From Bacteroidaceae bacterium (GTDB taxonomy: Bacteria > Bacteroidota > Bacteroidia > Bacteroidales > Bacteroidaceae), in assembly GCA_024688885.1 (NCBI GenBank), contig JAILDV010000030.1, positions 1-64,000 of the forward strand: DNA of 64,000 nt, in the 5' to 3' direction. A model generated the notes under the pieces. That model saw nothing but the letters and a program-made list of their open reading frames with translations. It searched no databases and was not told the origin of the DNA. Every line of letters begins with the position of its first letter. Positions within the stretch are counted from its first letter, which is position 1. Made by a program: the position numbers and the translations under genes. This document shows, piece by piece, positions 52,373-61,143 of this stretch.

Positions 52373-53688
52373 TTCTCTAACATTCTAAAGATTTCTGAAC
52401 CGCACAACAAGAAGCATCCCAATCCGTAATCGTCAAAGTCTGGTTCTTTCGTATAAGTCACAGGTTGCGAGTCCTTCGGTTCCTTGCCCGTTCCTTGTAC
52501 ATAACCCAAGAACCCATTTGCATGTAAGCAGGTTTTAACCATTGCCTCCCATGTACGACAAATCATTGGGGCATATTTCTTTTTAGGCAGATAGCCATGA
52601 CGCACACCCCAAGCCATACCGTAAATGAACAGAGACGTGCCTGACAACTCCACACCGCCATAGTTGTTCTCGTCATGCAACGACACATTCCAGAACCCAT
52701 CGGCACGTTGACATTTCACCAATGCCTTTGTCATGGCCAGATAGTCCTTCTTATAATCATTGAAATGGACATCCAAACCTATGTCCGTCCACTTCTTTGT
52801 ATCCAAAGGTTCCCAATATTGTGGCACTTGAGCACCATTTGCCAGCAACATGGCATCCATTGCACGCACCAAGGCGGCATACACCCATCCGTTGCCACGA
52901 CTCCAATAACAATTCGCCCCGTTCGGTTCCTGATAAGGTGGAACAAAATCCTTGTCACGCCACCACAATCCTTCACTCGCATTGAACAAACCTCCGCCAA
53001 TCGTGTTGCGCGTTGTCTCATACATCTTCCACCCCTGTTCCGTATATCGTGAAGCCTCCTTGTCACCTTCAAAATGGCGCAATCTAGCCAATTTAGAAAA
53101 CACAGGAAGACCCATCTGGATAGCATCAATCCATGTCCAGTCACCTGCACTGCCAGCAGACTTTTCTTGACCGCCAACCATCCAAGGGATGCTACCCGCA
53201 GCAATCACGTTGTCCATACACTCCTTCGTAGGTGCAATAAGCAGTTCTGAACCGCGAATCTTATCCTCTCGCTTTCGTTCTGCCGCACTTGTCGAAGCTG
53301 AACGAACATACTGATAGATATCAAGATAAGTCTGACAACAGCAATAATCGTCCGCATCACGTGTGGTCACGCCATTACGTGGCAGCCACTTGTGTGCTTC
53401 TCCCCAATCATAGATGTATTTCTTATAGATTTCGTGCTTGGTGCTTCCCGTCAATCGTTCTACCTCTGCCAAAGCCATCAATCCTTCAAAATACACACCC
53501 CTCGTCCAAAGATTAGACGGGCGTTCCTTCTTCACAAATGTAGGTTTCCCCGGGTCAGGATATTTCTTAAGAAAATAATCATTTGCTCGCTCCATTGCGG
53601 TGACGACATCTTGCCTTTGTAATTGAGCCTTTCCTTCCTGTCCTGACAAGAGAAGCAGGACAAGAAACAGATGCATGTATCGTTTCAT
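52369..53688 (-). CDS. GH105 unsaturated rhamnogalacturonyl hydrolase, secreted
   Basis: 439 residues from MKRYMHLFLVLLLLSGQEGK (signal peptide ending GKAQ). GH105 features: NLWTRGVYFEGLMALAEV, WTWIDAIQMGLPVFSKLARL with the catalytic Asp, YWSRGNGWVYAALVRAMDAM and GVELSGTSLFIYGMAWGVRH. It hydrolyses the unsaturated galacturonyl-rhamnose made by rhamnogalacturonan lyases. It is first in a two-gene unit with DUF4837. A C-rich DADDYCCCQTYLDIYQYV segment is a little unusual. The -7 box TACCTTTG lies at 53718-53725. Confidence 0.9.
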   Translation of the reverse strand: MKRYMHLFLVLLLLSGQEGKAQLQRQDVVTAMERANDYFLKKYPDPGKPTFVKKERPSNLWTRGVYFEGLMALAEVERLTGSTKHEIYKKYIYDWGEAHKWLPRNGVTTRDADDYCCCQTYLDIYQYVRSASTSAAERKREDKIRGSELLIAPTKECMDNVIAAGSIPWMVGGQEKSAGSAGDWTWIDAIQMGLPVFSKLARLRHFEGDKEASRYTEQGWKMYETTRNTIGGGLFNASEGLWWRDKDFVPPYQEPNGANCYWSRGNGWVYAALVRAMDAMLLANGAQVPQYWEPLDTKKWTDIGLDVHFNDYKKDYLAMTKALVKCQRADGFWNVSLHDENNYGGVELSGTSLFIYGMAWGVRHGYLPKKKYAPMICRTWEAMVKTCLHANGFLGYVQGTGKEPKDSQPVTYTKEPDFDDYGLGCFLLCGSEIFRMLEK

Positions 53689-53717
53689 TGTCATATATGT
53701 TCCATTTGTTTCGGAGA

Positions 53718-53725
53718 CAAAGGTA
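53718..53725 (-). promoter_or_regulatory. -7 box for the GH105-DUF4837 unit
   Basis: Minus strand TACCTTTG, 29 bp before the ATG at 53688. The heptamer GTTTAGA tandem (53733-53761) occupies the -33 region, so no TTTG is present there. Confidence 0.45.
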
Positions 53726-53732
53726 CGGAAAA

Positions 53733-53761
53733 GTTTAGAGTTTAGAGTTTAGAGTTTAGAG
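53733..53761. repeat. GTTTAGA heptamer tandem, second site
   Basis: Four copies of GTTTAGA in a row, identical to the heptamer in the wza-wzc spacer. About 75 bp further, TTCATTCTTTCATTCTTTCA (three TTCATTC-type units) forms another simple repeat at 53837-53860. Confidence 0.85.
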
Positions 53762-53873
53762 AATTGTTACTTTCCCATAGAAAAAGCATACCGAAAGTCC
53801 AATAATTCTTGTTTCCTGATTCCCAAGTCCTAATTTTTCATTCTTTCATTCTTTCATTCTTTGTTTTTTTCAT

Positions 53874-53881
53874 TACCTTTG
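53874..53881 (+). promoter_or_regulatory. -7 box for the nucleobase permease genes
   Basis: TACCTTTG, 49 bp before the ATG at 53931; a TTTG is present but too close (53860-53863) for the usual spacing. Confidence 0.4.
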
Positions 53882-53930
53882 CAAGACATTCGCCCCGATA
53901 CCGAAATTTTCACTCAAAACGACCACATCC

Positions 53931-55232
53931 ATGGTGCTTCAAAAACTCTTTGGCTTCGACCCTTCGAAGCACAATGTCAAGACGGAGATAATGGCTGGCT
54001 TGACATCATTTCTGACAATGGCGTACATCCTCGCCGTCAACCCCAATATTTTCTCAGCGCTCGCTGACCAAGGAATGGACACACAAGCTGTGTTCACCGC
54101 CACCATCATTGCTGCAGTCATCGGCACACTGGTCATGGCCATCTACGCCAAATTGCCGTTTGGACTTGCTCCAGGCATGGGTTTGAATGCTTTCTTCGTC
54201 TATAACGTGTGCCTTCAGCTTCACTATTCGTGGCAATTTGCCTTAACAGCCATCCTATTGGAGGGCATCATCTTCATCATTCTAAGCATCACCAAAATAC
54301 GTGAAAAGATTGTCAATGCCATTCCCCGACAATTAAAGGCATCCATTTCTGTAGGCATCGGTGTGTTCATTGCTTCATTGGGGTTAAAGAATGCAGGGCT
54401 CATTGTTGCTGACAAAGCCACTTTTATCACTTTGGGTAACCTCACATCAGGTTCTGCCCTACTCTGCTGCATCGGTATCATCCTGACTGCATCACTGCTC
54501 ATGTACAGAATCAAAGGTGCCATGCTCATTGGCATATTTCTCACCACCCTCATTGGCATTCCATTTGGCGAAACCGAGTTTAACGGCATCTTGGGCATAC
54601 CCCCAGACGTATCACCATTATTCTTGAAATTTGAGTGGCACAACATCTTCACCATGGACATGCTTATGGTGGTCACCACCTTTCTCTTCATCGATTTATT
54701 CGACACCATCGGAACCGTGATTGGGGTAATGAGCACTGCCAACATGGTGAAACCCGACGGAAAGATAGACAGGGTGAACGAAGCCCTGTTTGCCGATGCC
54801 ATTGCCACCACATTGGGAGCTTGTGTAGGCGCATCCACCACCACCACTTATGTTGAATCAGCATCAGGTGTGAGCGAAGGTGGTCGCACAGGACTCACTG
54901 CGGCTTCCATTGCCTTCTTCTTCGCCATCTCTCTGTTCTTCGCGCCGCTCTTCCTTTCCATTCCATCTGCAGCCACAAGTCCAGTGCTCATTCTTGTGGG
55001 TTTGTTGATGTTCACACGTGTGGCTCACATCGACTTCAATTCATACGAAGAGGGGCTTCCTAATTTCATCACCCTCTTCGCCATGGTCATGACCAGTTCC
55101 ATCTCTGATGGTATCCTATTGGGTATCATTTCCTATGTTCTGCTTAACACCATCGCTCGTAAATGGGAGAACCTCAATTGGACAATCGTTATCTTGGCCA
55201 TCATCTTCATCATCCGATATGCACTCTTGTAA
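53931..55232 (+). CDS. Purine nucleobase permease (AzgA/PbuG-type NCS2)
   Basis: 433 residues, about twelve to fourteen membrane segments. Signatures: EIMAGLTSFLTMAYILAVNP near residue 19, LPFGLAPGMGLNAFFVYNVC, LFIDLFDTIGTVIGVMSTAN and CVGASTTTTYVESASGVSEG with GRTGL, all diagnostic of the adenine/guanine/hypoxanthine branch of nucleobase-cation symporters. It is followed after 14 bp by a uracil-xanthine-type permease, so purine and pyrimidine base salvage are linked. Confidence 0.9.
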   Translation: MVLQKLFGFDPSKHNVKTEIMAGLTSFLTMAYILAVNPNIFSALADQGMDTQAVFTATIIAAVIGTLVMAIYAKLPFGLAPGMGLNAFFVYNVCLQLHYSWQFALTAILLEGIIFIILSITKIREKIVNAIPRQLKASISVGIGVFIASLGLKNAGLIVADKATFITLGNLTSGSALLCCIGIILTASLLMYRIKGAMLIGIFLTTLIGIPFGETEFNGILGIPPDVSPLFLKFEWHNIFTMDMLMVVTTFLFIDLFDTIGTVIGVMSTANMVKPDGKIDRVNEALFADAIATTLGACVGASTTTTYVESASGVSEGGRTGLTAASIAFFFAISLFFAPLFLSIPSAATSPVLILVGLLMFTRVAHIDFNSYEEGLPNFITLFAMVMTSSISDGILLGIISYVLLNTIARKWENLNWTIVILAIIFIIRYALL

Positions 55233-55246
55233 CTCAATCTAACAAC

Positions 55247-56566
55247 ATGGAAACGCCATCGTTACAACAGGGTATTCACGATGCCCGCACCTTAGGTCCA
55301 GTCAAATTCGGCATCTTGGGCATCCAGCACCTCTTTGCCATGTTTGGCGCCACCATCCTCGTACCTGCCATTACAGGCTTGAATACATCTGCCACCCTAC
55401 TTTTTGCAGGTGTCGGCACCCTACTATTCCACTTCATCTCCAAATGGAAAGTGCCCGCATTTCTTGGCAGTTCCTTCGCCTTCATCGGGGGATACCTGTC
55501 CATCAAGCAACTTGGCATGGACAAAGGACTTCCAGCATATCTATCACTCGACTATGCCTGCATAGGCGTGGCATGTGCAGGACTCTGCTACTTCATCATG
55601 GCAGCCCTCATCAAAGGGTTCGGTTCCGAACGCGTCCTTAAATACTTTCCCCCAGTCGTGACAGGTCCCATGATTATCTCCATCGGTCTTTGTCTCTCGG
55701 GGTCAGCCATCACCAATGCAAGCGAAGATTGGCTCATCGCGCTGGTCGCCATTTTTGTAGTCATCATCAGTAACATGTGGGGAAAGGGCATTGTGCGCAT
55801 CATACCCATCTTGCTCGGCGTAGTCACATCATATGGATTAGCAGCTTGCATGGGGCAGGTCGATTTCTCCCCCTTGCAAGAGGCTGCATGGATTGGATGG
55901 CCCGTGGCACGTGAAAACACCGTGCTCGCCGTGTTCGACCATCCCAACTACAACCTCATCATGTCCAGCATTATTGCCATCATGCCCATCGCCTTTGCCA
56001 CCATCATGGAGCACATCGGTGACATGTGTGCCATTTCTGGCACTGTAGGGAAACTCTTTCTCGCTGACCCAGGACTGCACCGTACACTCACAGGGGATGG
56101 TGTTGCAACAGCCCTCTCCTCCCTCTTTGGCGCACCAGCTAACACCACTTATGGCGAAAACACAGGTGTGCTCAGCATCACAAAAGTCTATGACCCACGC
56201 GTCATACGTTTGGCAGCCATTTTTGCCATCCTGCTGAGTTTCTGTCCTAAATTCACCTGCCTTGTCAGCATGATGCCAGCAGCCACCATAGGCGGCGTTT
56301 CACTCATCCTCTACGGCATGATTTCCTCTGTCGGTATCCGCAACATAGTGGAAGCAAACATCGACTTTATGGAGATGCGAAACATTATCATTGCTGCACT
56401 TATCCTCGTCATCGCCATAGGTGTGAAATATGGTGCCAACGACTCCATCGCAATCGGTTCCATACATCTTTCAGGCTTGGCATTGGCTGCCATCATTGGC
56501 ATCCTACTCAATGCCATCCTACCACATCGTTTAGACATTGATATAGATATAGAAGAATATAAATAA
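55247..56566 (+). CDS. Uracil/xanthine permease (UraA-type NCS2)
   Basis: 439 residues from METPSLQQGIHDARTLGPVK; the longer frame from 55163 lies inside the preceding gene. Features: LGIQHLFAMFGATILVPAIT, LGSSFAFIGGYLSIK, PPVVTGPMIISIGLCLSGSA, IMPIAFATIMEHIGDMCAIS and APANTTYGENTGVLSITKVY, with the substrate-contacting Glu residues in EHIGD and GENTG. About fourteen membrane segments are visible. It is probably a uracil-proton symporter. The gene ends directly at a MITE-like repeat. Confidence 0.9.
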   Translation: METPSLQQGIHDARTLGPVKFGILGIQHLFAMFGATILVPAITGLNTSATLLFAGVGTLLFHFISKWKVPAFLGSSFAFIGGYLSIKQLGMDKGLPAYLSLDYACIGVACAGLCYFIMAALIKGFGSERVLKYFPPVVTGPMIISIGLCLSGSAITNASEDWLIALVAIFVVIISNMWGKGIVRIIPILLGVVTSYGLAACMGQVDFSPLQEAAWIGWPVARENTVLAVFDHPNYNLIMSSIIAIMPIAFATIMEHIGDMCAISGTVGKLFLADPGLHRTLTGDGVATALSSLFGAPANTTYGENTGVLSITKVYDPRVIRLAAIFAILLSFCPKFTCLVSMMPAATIGGVSLILYGMISSVGIRNIVEANIDFMEMRNIIIAALILVIAIGVKYGANDSIAIGSIHLSGLALAAIIGILLNAILPHRLDIDIDIEEYK

Positions 56567-56757
56567 TTCAACTTTCGGAAGTGACGAAGTAATCGAAGTT
56601 GAAGGAGTTAACGACAATACCTTAAAAAGAAAGAATGAGGAATGAGGAATTGAATCTGTCAATTGTCAACTAAGCAAAGCGCTCACTTCGGTAACTTCAT
56701 TAACTTCAAATAAATAAAACTTGCAAACCTTTAGCTCGACGAAGTCAAACTTTAGTA
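56567..56757. repeat. MITE-like spacer element, copy 1
   Basis: Begins TTCAACTTTCGGAAGTGACG and ends near CTTGCAAACCTTTAG...CTTTAGTAA. The first 54 bp are the reverse complement of 61314-61367 with two mismatches, and AATGAGGAATGAGGAATTG, TCAATTGTCAAC and GCTCACTTCG follow in the same order as in the inverted copy. It occupies the whole gap between the uracil permease and the DUF5020 gene. Confidence 0.85.
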
Positions 56758-56776
56758 AATAATACAATCAATCATC

Positions 56777-57505
56777 ATGAAGAAAGTTTTTTTCATCGCG
56801 ATGGCATTTGTTGCCGCCATCAGTACAAATGCACAGAACATTCAGTTACATTACGACTTTGGTCGTCACCTCTATTCTGATGAAGAGGGAGGACGTCAAG
56901 ACATGACTGTCACCCTCGAACAATTCAAGGCAGACAAATGGGGCTCTTGGTTCTACTTCGTCGATATCGATTTCAGCAGCAAGTTCACCGAAGGTGCATA
57001 CACTGAGATTTCGCGCGAGTTCAATCTCGGCAAGCAATCCCCCTTTGCCGCTCACATCGAGTACAACGGAGGTCTTAACCGCTTCGGTAGCTTCCAGCAG
57101 TCAGCCCTTTTCGGTCCAGCATGGAACGGACACAGCGCTGACTTCTCCAAAACATACTCCGTGCAACTCATGTACAAGCAGTTCTTCAAGAGTTACGACA
57201 ACACCAAGGCCTATGCCAGCTGTCAACTCACGGGTGTGTGGAGCACAACCTTTGCCCATAAGGCATGCACCTTCAGTGGCTTCATTGACCTTTGGCGTGG
57301 CGAGAAAGCAGAGAATGGTCACGGACAGCTCGTTCTCCTCTCCGAGCCCCAATTCTGGTACAACTTCAACAGCATTAAAGGGTTGGAAAACACCAACCTA
57401 AGCATTGGCACCGAAGTGGAAATCAGCAACAACTTCATCTTCAACACCTGCAACGACAAGTCCTTCTTCATCAATCCGACCTTGGCAATGAAGTGGACAT
57501 TTTGA
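56777..57505 (+). CDS. DUF5020 outer-membrane protein, Tsx-like
   Basis: 242 residues. Signal peptide MKKVFFIAMAFVAAISTNAQ, then a beta-rich chain: IQLHYDFGRHLYSDEEGGRQ, WGSWFYFVDIDFSSKFTEGA, YTEISREFNLGKQSPFAAHI and a final ...FFINPTLAMKWTF with the aromatic C-terminus of barrels. WGSWFYFVDIDF recalls nucleoside-specific Tsx channels. With two nucleobase permeases directly upstream, outer-membrane passage of nucleosides or bases is a reasonable inference, not proven. Confidence 0.75.
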   Translation: MKKVFFIAMAFVAAISTNAQNIQLHYDFGRHLYSDEEGGRQDMTVTLEQFKADKWGSWFYFVDIDFSSKFTEGAYTEISREFNLGKQSPFAAHIEYNGGLNRFGSFQQSALFGPAWNGHSADFSKTYSVQLMYKQFFKSYDNTKAYASCQLTGVWSTTFAHKACTFSGFIDLWRGEKAENGHGQLVLLSEPQFWYNFNSIKGLENTNLSIGTEVEISNNFIFNTCNDKSFFINPTLAMKWTF

Positions 57506-57515
57506 TGAAGAATTA

Positions 57516-57548
57516 GAAATGAGGGGAGATATTTGTTTTCCCCTCATT
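57516..57548 (+). terminator. Terminator after DUF5020
   Basis: AAATGAGGGGA (57516-57526) pairs with TCCCCTCATTT (57538-57548), loop of about 11 nt. The T-tract is short, so strength is uncertain. Confidence 0.65.
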
Positions 57549-57615
57549 TAATTGTACCTAAGGCTTTGCCGAAGGTACTCTCGTTCGACAACAAAAAAGA
57601 AAAAGGGGTTTTCTT

Positions 57616-57646
57616 TTTGTATTGTTCTCACTTAGTCGTACCTTTG
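57616..57646 (+). promoter_or_regulatory. Promoter of prfB
   Basis: TTTG (57616-57619), 19 nt, TACCTTTG (57639-57646), giving a leader of about 70 nt. A stem of AAAAGAAAA with TTTTCTTTT overlaps the -33 region. Confidence 0.7.
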
Positions 57647-57660
57647 CACACAAAAATCAG

Positions 57661-57723
57661 TAACTCAACTTTCGCAAGTATGAGTTTATTAGAGTTAAGC
57701 TTGCGAAACTTTAATCAGTAATT
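57661..57723. repeat. MITE-like spacer element, short copy in the prfB leader
   Basis: ACTCAACTTTCGCAAGT at the left and CTTGCGAAACTTTAAT at the right are near-inverted and match the ends of the long copies, with the middle deleted. It would fold into a hairpin immediately before the prfB ATG. A 13-codon frame (57680-57721, MSLLELSLRNFNQ) lies inside it and ends 3 bp before prfB. Confidence 0.7.
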
Positions 57724-57724
57724 T

Positions 57725-58837
57725 ATGATCACAGCAGAACAACTGAAAGACATTAAGGATAGAACAGAGGCGCTGCACCGCTATTTGCAGATAGACCACA
57801 AGCAGATGGAAGTAGAGGAAGAGGAACTGAGGACTCAGGCACCAGGTTTTTGGGATGACCAGAAAGCTGCTGAGGCGCAGATGAAGAAGGTGAAGGCCTT
57901 AAAGAAGTGGATTGATGGTTACAATGAGGTGAAAGCGGCAACAGATGATACAGAAGTGGCATTCGATTTCTACAAAGAAGAGATGTCCACAGAACAGGAG
58001 GTGGATGATTATTATACGAAAGCATTGGCGCTCATTGAGGACTTGGAGATGAAGAACATGCTGCAAGGTGAAGCAGACAACATGGACGCCGTGTTGAAAA
58101 TCAATGCAGGCGCAGGTGGCACGGAAGCACAAGATTGGGCACAGATGCTGATGCGCATGTATCAGCGATATGCTGAACAGCATGGATACAAGGTGACAAT
58201 CAGCAACTTCCAAGATGGTGAAGATGCTGGTATCAAGACGGTGACAATGGAGATTGTGGGCGATATGGCATATGGCTATTTGAAGGGAGAGAGCGGTGTG
58301 CATCGCTTGGTGCGTGTAAGCCCCTACAATGCACAGGGCAAGCGCATGACTTCGTTTGCGAGTGTGTTTGTCACCCCGCTGGTGGATGACACCATCAATG
58401 TAGAGATTGAACAGGCACGCATTTCATGGGACACCTTCCGTTCGAGTGGTGCAGGTGGCCAGAATGTGAACAAGGTGGAGTCGGGTGTACGTCTGCGATA
58501 CCAATACAAAGACCCTTACACGGGTGAGGAAGAGGAAATCCTCATTGAAAACACAGAAACGCGTGACCAACCCAAGAACAAAGAGAATGCCTTGCGACTC
58601 TTGCGTTCCATGCTCTATGACAAGGAGTTGCAGCACCGTATGGCTGAACAGGCAAAGGTGGAAGCCGGCAAGAAGAAGATTGAGTGGGGCAGCCAAATTC
58701 GTTCCTATGTGTTTGATGACCGTCGTGTGAAAGACCACCGCACAAATTACCAGACAAGTGATGTAGGTGGTGTGATGGATGGTAAATTGGATGAATTCAT
58801 CAAGGCATACCTCATGGAATTCTCTACTGAAAGTTAA
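57725..58837 (+). CDS. prfB: Peptide chain release factor 2
   Basis: 370 residues, full length in a single frame. Visible are the peptidyl-transferase GGQ motif in RSSGAGGQNVNKVESG, the codon-recognition loop in HRLVRVSPYNAQGKRMTSFA, and the N-terminal RTEALHRYLQIDHKQMEVEE. It terminates translation at UAA/UGA. Two oddities: the programmed +1 frameshift with in-frame UGA found near codon 26 in many bacteria is absent (RYLQIDHK reads through), and the tripeptide usually SPF is SPY. Confidence 0.95.
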   Translation: MITAEQLKDIKDRTEALHRYLQIDHKQMEVEEEELRTQAPGFWDDQKAAEAQMKKVKALKKWIDGYNEVKAATDDTEVAFDFYKEEMSTEQEVDDYYTKALALIEDLEMKNMLQGEADNMDAVLKINAGAGGTEAQDWAQMLMRMYQRYAEQHGYKVTISNFQDGEDAGIKTVTMEIVGDMAYGYLKGESGVHRLVRVSPYNAQGKRMTSFASVFVTPLVDDTINVEIEQARISWDTFRSSGAGGQNVNKVESGVRLRYQYKDPYTGEEEEILIENTETRDQPKNKENALRLLRSMLYDKELQHRMAEQAKVEAGKKKIEWGSQIRSYVFDDRRVKDHRTNYQTSDVGGVMDGKLDEFIKAYLMEFSTES

Positions 58838-58883
58838 AAACTAAAAACTAAAAGTAATAGTTTCTGAAGGAAATAGTTTGAAC

Positions 58884-59375
58884 ATGCAGGAGATTGAAAG
58901 GAAGTTTTTGGTCAAGGATGATTCTTACAAATCTTTGGCTTTCAGTAAGACACATATTGAGCAAGGGTATTTTGCCACAGAACCAGGAAGAACGGTGCGG
59001 ATACGCATTCGTGACAACAAGGGTTATTTGACCATCAAGGGTGCTCCGAAAGAAGGAGGGTTCGGGAGGTATGAATTTGAGCGTGAGATACCGATGGAGG
59101 ATGCCCGTGAGATGATGGAGTTGTGTATGCCTGGAAGAGTGAACAAAGACAGGTATTTAGTGAAGAGCGGCAAACACACGATTGAGGTGGATGAGTTCTT
59201 TGGCGACAATGAGGGTTTGATACTGGCAGAGATAGAGTTGGCAAGTGAGGATGAACCGTATGAAAAGCTTGATTTCTTAGGAAAGGAAGTGACGGGAAAC
59301 TATCATTATTACAACAAATACATGCTTCGTCGTCCTTACAAATTGTGGAAGGACGAAGTGGAGTTTGAAAAGTGA
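58884..59375 (+). CDS. CYTH-domain triphosphate tunnel protein
   Basis: 163 residues from MQEIERKFLVKDDSYKSLAF. The ExExK-type EIERKF start, RTVRIRIRDNKGYLTIKGAP, GRYEFEREIP, HTIEVDEFFGDNEGLILAEI and ELASEDEPYEKLDFLGKEVT supply the acidic/basic residues of the tunnel. Relatives hydrolyse inorganic triphosphate or thiamine triphosphate, or act as class-IV adenylate cyclases. It follows prfB by 46 bp; co-transcription is possible. The start at 58884 is preferred over an upstream TTG. Confidence 0.85.
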   Translation: MQEIERKFLVKDDSYKSLAFSKTHIEQGYFATEPGRTVRIRIRDNKGYLTIKGAPKEGGFGRYEFEREIPMEDAREMMELCMPGRVNKDRYLVKSGKHTIEVDEFFGDNEGLILAEIELASEDEPYEKLDFLGKEVTGNYHYYNKYMLRRPYKLWKDEVEFEK

Positions 59376-59403
59376 CATTGTGTCAACATAAAAAAACGCA
59401 TCA

Positions 59404-59796
59404 ATGAAGCTGAAACAATACATAGTGACTGTGCTTGCCACATTCAGTATCATCGTGCTGAGCACCCTTCCCATCCCAGAGGATGCACCGATGAATGATG
59501 TACCCCTGATTGACAAGTGGGTACATATGGTGATGTATATGGGATTGGTGTTAGCAATGTGGTTTGACCATGTGGTGAGGAGCGAGAAAAAAGCCAAAGG
59601 GAAGCATTTCCTGTTCATGTTTCTGTATGCCACGTTGTTGGGAGGATTGATGGAATTGGTACAGGCATACATGACCACATGTCGATCAGGCGATTGGATA
59701 GATTTTGAAGCAGATGCCATTGGCGCAGCAATAGGTGTCGGTTTAAGTTCATTAATTAATAAATTATGGGCAGAGAAAACTTCGGTTCAAAATTAG
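59404..59796 (+). CDS. VanZ-like membrane protein
   Basis: 130 residues with four hydrophobic segments: YIVTVLATFSIIVLSTLPIP, VPLIDKWVHMVMYMGLVLAM (the family's DKxxHxxxY core), FLFMFLYATLLGGLMELVQA, and SGDWIDFEADAIGAAIGVGL (the DxxxNxxG-like end). The VanZ family is linked to teicoplanin resistance in enterococci, but most members have unknown roles. It overlaps the next gene by 31 bp. Confidence 0.8.
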   Translation: MKLKQYIVTVLATFSIIVLSTLPIPEDAPMNDVPLIDKWVHMVMYMGLVLAMWFDHVVRSEKKAKGKHFLFMFLYATLLGGLMELVQAYMTTCRSGDWIDFEADAIGAAIGVGLSSLINKLWAEKTSVQN

Positions 59797-61142
59797 GAGC
59801 CATCCTTGCAGCAGCAGGTTCTGCTGTAGGTTTAGGTAATGTTTGGCGTTTCCCCATTGAGACCGGACAGAATGGTGGTGCGGCATTCATCATCATCTAT
59901 GTGTGTTGTATCATCGTTTTCGGATTGCCTATCATGACCAGCGAATTCATGATTGGGCGTTACACCCATGCCAACACGGCAGGGGCATTCCGAATTGTGT
60001 CAAACGGTTCCATCTGGAAATGGGTAGGACGTATGGGTGTTTTCACGGGTTGGTTCATTCTCTGCTATTATGTGGTGGTGGGAGCATGGACATTGCATTA
60101 CACTTACCTCTCCGTCACCAACGCATTTCATGAAGTGCCTGCCAAGCAATATGAGAACATCTTTGGCGATTTCGTTGCAAATCCTTGGATTCCCACCTTA
60201 TGGCTCTTCCTTTTCATTGGTGTCATCCATTTTGTCATCACGAGGGGTGTGCAATCTGGCATAGAAAGGTCAGCGAAGTTGATGATGCCCACCCTCTTCA
60301 TCATCACCATCTTCCTGGCGGTATGTTCCATTTCCCTTCCTGGCGCTTCCAAAGGCTTGGAGTTCCTGCTCAAACCCGATTGGAGCAAGGTGGACAGCAC
60401 CACTGTGTTGGAAGCAATGGGACAGGCATTCTATTCGCTCAGTTTGGCAATGGGTTGCCTGTGTACCTATGCCAGTTATTTCGACAAAAAGACCCCATTG
60501 GCAAAGTCAGCTATCAACGTGTCGATGATTGACACACTCATAGCCATCATGGCAGGTTTCATCATTTTCCCCTCCGTCTTCAATATTGGCATGGATCCTA
60601 ATGATGTGGGTGTGGGTGCAGGTCTTACGTTTGTCTCTTTGCCAAACGTATTCCAACAAGCATTGGGCGATGGAAGCATCTTAGCAGTCATCTTCTCCAC
60701 AGCGTTTTATTTTCTCCTTTTCGTGGCAGCATTGACAAGTGCCATTTCCCTGCATGAGGTAGCAACAGCATACGTGACTGAGGAATTCAACATGTCACGC
60801 AAAAAGGGAGCCACATTGGTCACCTCTACCATTCTTGTGTTGGGTACCCTGTGTTCTCTCTCATTTGGACCTCTGAGCCATGCGACCTTGTTTGACCGCA
60901 ACATCTTCGAGATGTTCGACGATTTGTCTGGTCGTTTCCTTCTGCCAATAGGCGGCATGCTCATCAGCATCTTTGCCGGATGGGTGCTTGACCGCAAGCT
61001 TTATCGCGATGAAATCAGCAATGGAGGCGACTTGAAGACTCCTTACTTCAAAATGCTCATCTTCTCCTTGCGCTACATCACACCTTTGGCAATAGGTCTT
61101 GTATTCCTTGACCAAATGGGAGCGTTTAACTTCCTGAAATAA
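59766..61142 (+). CDS. Neurotransmitter:sodium symporter (NSS) family transporter
   Basis: 458 residues, about eleven or twelve membrane segments, LeuT/MhsT fold. SKLGAILAAAGSAVGLGNVW then RFPIETGQNGGAAFI holds the first sodium/substrate site; GIERSAKLMMPTLFIITIFL, EAMGQAFYSLSLAMGCLCTY and FVAALTSAISLHEVATAYVT hold the rest. It carries a hydrophobic or aromatic amino acid with sodium across the inner membrane. The start lies within the VanZ-like gene (31-bp overlap). The stop is followed directly by MITE-like copy 2. Confidence 0.92.
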   Translation: MGRENFGSKLGAILAAAGSAVGLGNVWRFPIETGQNGGAAFIIIYVCCIIVFGLPIMTSEFMIGRYTHANTAGAFRIVSNGSIWKWVGRMGVFTGWFILCYYVVVGAWTLHYTYLSVTNAFHEVPAKQYENIFGDFVANPWIPTLWLFLFIGVIHFVITRGVQSGIERSAKLMMPTLFIITIFLAVCSISLPGASKGLEFLLKPDWSKVDSTTVLEAMGQAFYSLSLAMGCLCTYASYFDKKTPLAKSAINVSMIDTLIAIMAGFIIFPSVFNIGMDPNDVGVGAGLTFVSLPNVFQQALGDGSILAVIFSTAFYFLLFVAALTSAISLHEVATAYVTEEFNMSRKKGATLVTSTILVLGTLCSLSFGPLSHATLFDRNIFEMFDDLSGRFLLPIGGMLISIFAGWVLDRKLYRDEISNGGDLKTPYFKMLIFSLRYITPLAIGLVFLDQMGAFNFLK

Positions 61143-61143
61143 A

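Noticed and set aside
57725-57850. Programmed +1 frameshift in prfB
   Set aside because: The frame is continuous and the usual CUU-UGA-C context is absent.
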